Shown one piece after another: positions 59,738 to 64,000 of a stretch of 64,000 nucleotides of DNA. Source of the DNA: Alistipes putredinis (GTDB taxonomy: Bacteria > Bacteroidota > Bacteroidia > Bacteroidales > Rikenellaceae); NCBI GenBank assembly GCA_022009915.1, contig CP091730.1, positions 1 through 64,000 of the forward strand. Direction: 5' to 3'. Numbering within the stretch: the stretch's first letter is position 1; each line of letters opens with the position of its first letter. The translations under genes were made by a program, and so were the position numbers. The notes beneath the pieces are model-generated. The model did no database searches. It was given only the letters and a program-made list of their open reading frames with translations, and was not told the origin of the DNA.

Positions 59738-61545
59738 ATGAAAAAGCATCCGATTGTAAGACTGATACTCATATACGTCGTTTACGTGGCGCTATTCTGC
59801 ATCGCCAAACTGGCGTTCATGCTTATATATTTCGACATCTATCGGGCCTATGACTTCGGTCAATGGATTGGGGTGTGTCTGCACGGCCTTCCGCTGGATG
59901 CCTCGACAGCTGGTTATCTTACGATACTGCCCGGACTTCTGCTCTGCGCCGAACCGTGGATTGCCGCACGTACTGCAAGGTATCTGTGGCGCGGTTATTT
60001 CGCCGGCGTCGGGCTGCTGCTCGCCGCAGTGTTCACCGCCGATGCCGTTCTGTACGGCTACTGGGGATTCAGGCTCGACTCTACCCCGTTCATCTATCTC
60101 AAAAATCCGGCACTCGCCATTGCGAGCGCACCGTGGTGGCAGATTGCCGGAGGTCTTGCAGCGGTAATGATTCTAAGCATTGGTATATATGCGCTTTTTA
60201 CACGCATCGCTATTACGGATGAACCAGTCGTAAAGCATCGCGTGCGCTCCTCCGCGGCGGTATTCGTTCTTACGGCGCTGCTCATCATTCCGATAAGGGG
60301 CGGTTTTTCCGTGTCGGTGATGAATGTAGGAAAAGTGTATTACAGTGCTGACATGGCGCTCAACCATGCGGCAGTGAATCCTTGCTTTTCTCTGTTCGAA
60401 TCCCTTTCGCAAGACAACGATTTCGGCGGCAAATACCGTTTCATGACAAATCAGAGGGCCTCCGAGATATTCGCCCAGATGACGGACAAGGGCGATAACC
60501 CCAGCAGTATACCGCTGCTGCGCACCGACAGGCCGAACATCATATTGGTCGTCTTGGAAAGTTTCAGCTACGAGTGCCTCGCAAACGGTTCGGCGGCGGG
60601 ACTGGACTCGATAGCCCGACAAGGCGTGAGGTTCACCAACTTCTACGCCAACAGCTTCCGCACCGACCGCGGACTGGTTTCGATTCTGAGCGGCTACCCT
60701 TCGCAGCCGACGGCGAGCATCATGAAATATCCGCACAAAAGCCAGTCGCTGCCCTCGATTCCCCGCACGCTGAAAAAAAGCTCGGATACGATTTGAAATA
60801 CTACTACGGCGGCGATGCCGACTTCACCAACATGCGCTCCTACCTGCATTCGAGCGGCATAAAAAACATCGTCTCGCAGGACGATTTTCCCGATACGCCC
60901 AAATTCAAGTGGGGCGTTCACGACGGCTATCTTTTCGAGCGCGTCATAAAAGACTTGGATTCCGGCACCCGCACGCCATTCATGTACATCATACAGACGT
61001 CCAGCAGCCACGAGCCTTTCGAGGTTCCGACAGGCGGCAAAACGTTCGACGATGCTTTTCTGAACTCGGTGGCCTATACGGACTGGTGTCTGAGCAGGTT
61101 TGTGAACGATTTGAAGGAATCCGATTATTGGGACAACACGCTCGTCGTACTCGTCGCCGACCATGCCATGCGCTGGCCGCAGAGCCGCACGAACTACGAC
61201 GTGGAGCGCTACCGCATTCCTCTCGTGCTGACCGGCGGGGCGATAAACAAGAAACTCGAAGTGGACGTTGTCGGCTCGCAAATGGACATTGCCGCCACGC
61301 TGCTGTCCCAAATGGGCATAGACAGGCGCGATTTCAAATTCAGCAAGGACATGCTGAACTTCTCGGCTCCGCATTTCGCATATTTTTCGGCTCCCGACCT
61401 GTTCGGAATGGTCATCCGCCGCGGAAACGTAGTGTATGACTGCGCGTCGGGCGAAACGGCCCGCAGCAACGGCGATACTACCGGTCTTATCGATTACGGC
61501 AAAGCGCTGTTGCAGACTCTGTACGACGATATAGAGGCGAGATAA
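59738..61545 (+). CDS. LTA synthase-like membrane sulfatase
   Basis: About 602 residues. Five N-terminal membrane helices (RLILIYVVYVALFCIAKLAF; ILPGLLLCAEPWI; AAVFTADAVLYGYW; IAGGLAAVMILSIGIYAL; AVFVLTALLIIPI), then an extracytoplasmic sulfatase-type domain: NIILVVLESFSYE with metal Glu, FRTDRGLVSILSGYPSQPTA with nucleophile Thr, YIIQTSSSHEPFEVP, LVVLVADHAMRWPQS with metal Asp-His. Family members move phosphoglycerol or phosphoethanolamine groups to cell-surface glycans. One shift near 60778. An upstream ATG at 59726 is possible. Confidence 0.88.
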
Positions 61546-61572
61546 TTTTCAGAAAAAAAGGCAGAGGCTTGA

Positions 61573-61787
61573 AATAAAAAATCGTGGCGCCGATAAAAAA
61601 ATCCTGTTTAATCTACCAAATACAAACACACCGGCGCCACGCATATATCTGAATTCCGGCCCGGAAGCCGAAGGACTTTTGCCGTCCTTTCCTGCAAGTA
61701 TAAAGAGTTGCGTGGTCTCTTTTATCCTATCGATTCGAAACATGCGGTTATAGGCTGACCGTCACGTCTTTTTCAGGCGCAAATATA
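61573..61787 (-). ncRNA. candidate minus-strand small RNA
   Basis: On the minus strand a TATATTTG box (complement of 61780-61787) is followed by about 200 nt and then a terminator CGTGGCGCCG (complement of 61632-61641 arm) with CGGCGCCACG (61583-61592 arm) and a T-run. The short frame inside (64 codons) shows no family. A small RNA, or the end of a short transcript, is the best reading. Confidence 0.4.
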
Positions 61788-61831
61788 AAACAACTTTTTC
61801 TATCTGCAACTTCCCGACGATAACAAAATCG

Positions 61832-61954
61832 TATTTTTGCCGCTTAAAAATCTATTGTGGCATATAAAAGACCGAATAGAATATCGGAAGCGACCGTTTT
61901 GTTATATCGGCACTAAACAATAAGGAGCCGTTTTCGTGTAAACGGCTCCTTATT
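61832..61954 (+). ncRNA. candidate plus-strand small RNA / prs terminator
   Basis: TATTTTTG at 61832-61839, about 80 nt without coding, then a perfect hairpin AATAAGGAGCCGTTT / AAACGGCTCCTTATT (61918-61954). The hairpin is also rightly placed, 22 bp past the prs stop, to end prs on the other strand, which is the safer part of the call. Confidence 0.4.
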
Positions 61955-61975
61955 CTGTCCGAAAAAGTTCAGGCG

Positions 61976-62917
61976 TTAGAATATGAAACGCGAACTTATC
62001 TCTTTATAGTTGTACACCCTACCCATCACGTCGGCGAAAATATCCGCGACGCTCAAAACGGTGAACTTGCTCGTATCCTTGGCGGGATTCAGCGGAATCG
62101 TATCGGTAACTATCACCTCTTTGAGGCTGCTGCGATTGATGCGCTCGTAGGCCGGTCCCGAAAGAATCGCGTGAGTGGCGACGGCGCGAACGCTGAGCGC
62201 TCCCTTTGTCCATGAGCATGTCGGCCGCCATGGTAATCGTTCCGGCGGTGTCTATCATGTCGTCCAGAATAATGATGTTACGGCCCTCCACTTCTCCGAT
62301 AGCCGTCATCTTACCGACGACATTCGCTTTATCTCTCTGCTTGTGACTGATAATCATCGGTGCGCAAAGGTGTTTGGAGTATGCGCTGGCGCGTTTGGCC
62401 CCGCCCATGTCGGGTGCGGCTACCGAAAGGTTCTCTATGTTGAGCGATTTGATGTACGGTACGAAAATTCCGCTCGCATAGAGATGGTCTACCGGAATAT
62501 CGAAAAATCCCTGAATCTGGTCGGCGTGCAGGTCCATGGTCATGATTCTGTCCACACCGGCGGCACGCAGCAGATTGGCCACGAGTTTGGCCCCTATCGA
62601 TACCCTCGGACGGTCCTTGCGGTCCTGACGCGCCCAACCGAAATACGGCATAACCGCTATGACCCTGTGCGCCGATGCCCTGTGCGCCGCATCTATCATA
62701 AGCAGCAGCCCATGAGATTCTCGGCAGGCGGGAAAGTCGATTGCACGATAAACACCGTACATCCGCGGATACTCTCGTCGAAAGCCGGTTGAAATTCTCC
62801 GTCGCTGAATTCGAGCACTGTCGAGTTTCCGATTTTGGTGCCGTATGCGGCTGCTATTTTCTCGGCCAGCGGTCGGGAATTGCGGCATGCGAAGATTTTA
62901 AGTTTGTGTGTCGCCAT
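61976..62917 (-). CDS. prs: ribose-phosphate pyrophosphokinase
   Basis: Makes PRPP from ribose 5-phosphate and ATP; about 313 residues. MATHKLKIFACRNSRPLAEK, FSDGEFQPAFDESIRGCTVF, then after a shift near 62710 LLLMIDAAHRASAHRVIAVM, PYFGWARQDRKDRPRVSIGA, MDLHADQIQGFFDIPVDHL, and the PRPP loop IIILDDMIDTAGTI. After a shift near 62208 the end reads LNPAKDTSKFTVLSVADIFA and stops after SSRFIF at 61976-61978. Confidence 0.94.
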
Positions 62918-63006
62918 ATATTCGTTGTTTTCGTTAGTAGGAAATTTTCATGCCCCCAAAAAGTAGTATTATTTGTGCGCCGTTATTTTGTTTCGGCAGA
63001 TAATTA

Positions 63007-63607
63007 TCAACAATCGGCCAAACATTTTTCGATAAAGTCCAAAATATCGCCCCGCCCCGCCTTGCTTTCGGACGAGGTAACGAATATCGGAGGCAGTTCC
63101 CTGCCAGACTTTCAAGAAGTTTTTTTCTTGTATCGGGCGATGTTGCCGCCAAGTTTGGCGGCCGAAAGTTTGTCAGCCTTCGTGAACACTATGCCGAACG
63201 GTATGCCGCGCTCGCCGAGCATCGTGATGAATTCCAAATCTATTTTCTGCGGTTCCAGACGCGAGTCCACCAGCACGAACAGGAAATACATCTTCGGACT
63301 GAGCGTAATATAATCGGTGATGATTTTCGAAAAAGCCGCCCCGCTGCTCTTTTTCGACACGCGGGCATAGCCGTACCCTGGCAAATCCACAAGATACCAG
63401 CGGTCGTTTTACCGCAAAGTGATTTATCAGTCTGGTCTTTCCGGGCGTGCCCGACACTTTGGCCAAAGGCCGGCCCGTGAGCATGTTGATGAGCGAGGAC
63501 TTGCCGACGTTGCTGCGGCCGATGAATGCGAACTCGACAAGCGAGTCGCGCGGTATCTGTTCGATTTTGCTGCTGCTTGTGCGAAACTGTGCGGAATATA
63601 TATCCAT
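63007..63607 (-). CDS. engB: ribosome-biogenesis GTPase EngB (YsxC/YihA)
   Basis: About 200 residues. MDIYSAQFRTSSSKIEQIPR, G1 FIGRSNVGKSSLINMLTGRP, G2/G3 GKTRLINHFAV and VDLPGYGYARVSKKS, G4 FTKADKLSAAKL, then VTSSESKAGRGDILDFIEKC (G5) in a shifted frame. Breaks near 63408 and 63100. Stop at 63007-63009. Promoter on the minus strand: TATCTTTG (complement of 63631-63638) and TTTG (complement of 63659-63662), 20-nt spacer. Confidence 0.92.
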
Positions 63608-63676
63608 GCCTGCCGAAAATTTCCTCTCTGCAAAGATAGTGCAAGCAAGGGGCATTACCAAATTTATTCTAAAAAG

Positions 63677-63703
63677 CCGCAGTGCACACGGTGCACTGCG
63701 GCA
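63677..63703 (-). terminator. terminator of the alpha/beta hydrolase gene
   Basis: GCCGCAGTGCA (63677-63687) pairs with TGCACTGCGGC (63693-63703); on the minus strand it is followed by TTTTT. Confidence 0.85.
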
Positions 63704-63786
63704 TACTCTTCGCCGGAAAGAGGTTCCGGCGGCTCAATCAACTTGCGGGCGCCCGTTATCTTTTGCGGTGCGGTTTTTCGTCCGCG

Positions 63787-64000
63787 TTATTTCAAATCGT
63801 CGAGCCAGCGGGCAAGCGCCGCATCGAACTCGCCGCGGTAGTCGAGGCGCGAGGAATCGAAGCCCCAGCCATGACCGCCTTTCGGATAAATGTGCATCTC
63901 GGCAGGCACCTTATGCTCCACCAGCGCGTCGTAATACATGGTCGAGTTGCGGGCATCTACGGTGCGGTCGTCCGTACACAGGGCGATGAATGTCGGCGGC
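63787..64000 (-). CDS. alpha/beta hydrolase (C-terminal part; 5' end outside window)
   Basis: 71 codons: PPTFIALCTDDRTVDARNST then MYYDALVEHKVPAEMHIYPK and GGHGWGFDSSRLDYRGEFDA to the TAA at 63787-63789. CTDDRTVDARNS carries the usual acid Asp and IYPKGGHGWGF the catalytic His of carboxylesterase/acetyl-xylan-esterase-like enzymes. Frame intact over what is visible. Confidence 0.82.
   Translation of the reverse strand, partial: PPTFIALCTDDRTVDARNSTMYYDALVEHKVPAEMHIYPKGGHGWGFDSSRLDYRGEFDAALARWLDDLK

Overview
The window looks like a chromosome segment of a Bacteroidales bacterium, most likely a Rikenellaceae (Alistipes-like) gut organism. The reasons are Bacteroidetes-type promoters (TTTG, about 20 nt, then TAnnTTTG) in front of many genes, a fimbrillin/DUF5119/DUF3575 fimbrial locus, Rnf together with methylmalonyl-CoA mutase, several Bacteroidetes-only families (DUF4491, DUF4890, DUF5715, DUF4988/BspA), and fairly GC-rich coding DNA. 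Single-base insertions and deletions, mostly in short homopolymers, break the frame of well over half of the genes. Even rplS, rpsU, prs, engB, nadE and rarA are affected. Conserved residues continue directly in the next frame, so I read these breaks as sequence error rather than gene decay and annotate the genes at full length.

Layout. 1-2739 (minus): fimbrial operon DUF3575, DUF5119, fimbrillin. 2787-6099: nrnA, surE, rplS, a PNPOx-like flavoprotein. 6178-13192 (minus): one operon nadE-rseC-rnfBCDGEA, the ion-pumping ferredoxin:NAD oxidoreductase. 13368-13440: tRNA-Phe, followed by an integrated element (about 13441 to between 22065 and 22495). The element has a tyrosine integrase, two unknown minus-strand genes, an SF2-type helicase with in-frame TGA codons, a small orphan gene, a structured RNA/leader, a YodC-like gene and a large BspA-type surface lipoprotein. 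22496-34158: hsp20, Lrp regulator divergent from metY, DUF5715, YqaA/DedA, an EamA transporter, YtfJ-like, a BamA-like barrel, a phosphoethanolamine-transferase-like sulfatase, truA, galK and a GH43. 34164-35120: remnant of a MuF-type polymorphic toxin. 35371-39382: mutB and mutA of the methylmalonyl-CoA/propionate pathway. 39563-45635: NhaD antiporter, a ComEA-like protein, rpsU, a LytS/LytTR two-component pair. 45777-54539: DUF4890, a TonB-receptor-like barrel, MFS transporter, a RibD-like protein, a metallophosphoesterase and a porin. 54572-56169: a trp leader-peptide attenuator in front of trpB2. 56291-58207: DUF4491, rarA, zinc-ribbon protein. 58202-58945: a second, inverted remnant of the toxin module. 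59059-64000: DUF2867, LTA-synthase-like sulfatase, prs, engB and a partial alpha/beta hydrolase.

The strongest unusual signals are four. (1) The element's helicase has no TGG codon but three in-frame TGA codons, plus a fourth at its apparent stop after which the frame stays open; at least two appear to sit where relatives carry Trp, while its neighbours use TGG normally. (2) A four-hairpin RNA with its own promoter and terminator lies just before the YodC/BspA genes. (3) A palindromic intergenic repeat carries a perfect Bacteroidetes promoter; it is found before surE and, as a tandem array, before the metallophosphoesterase gene. (4) Two MuF-type toxin remnants about 24 kb apart in opposite orientation share an 89-nt flanking sequence.
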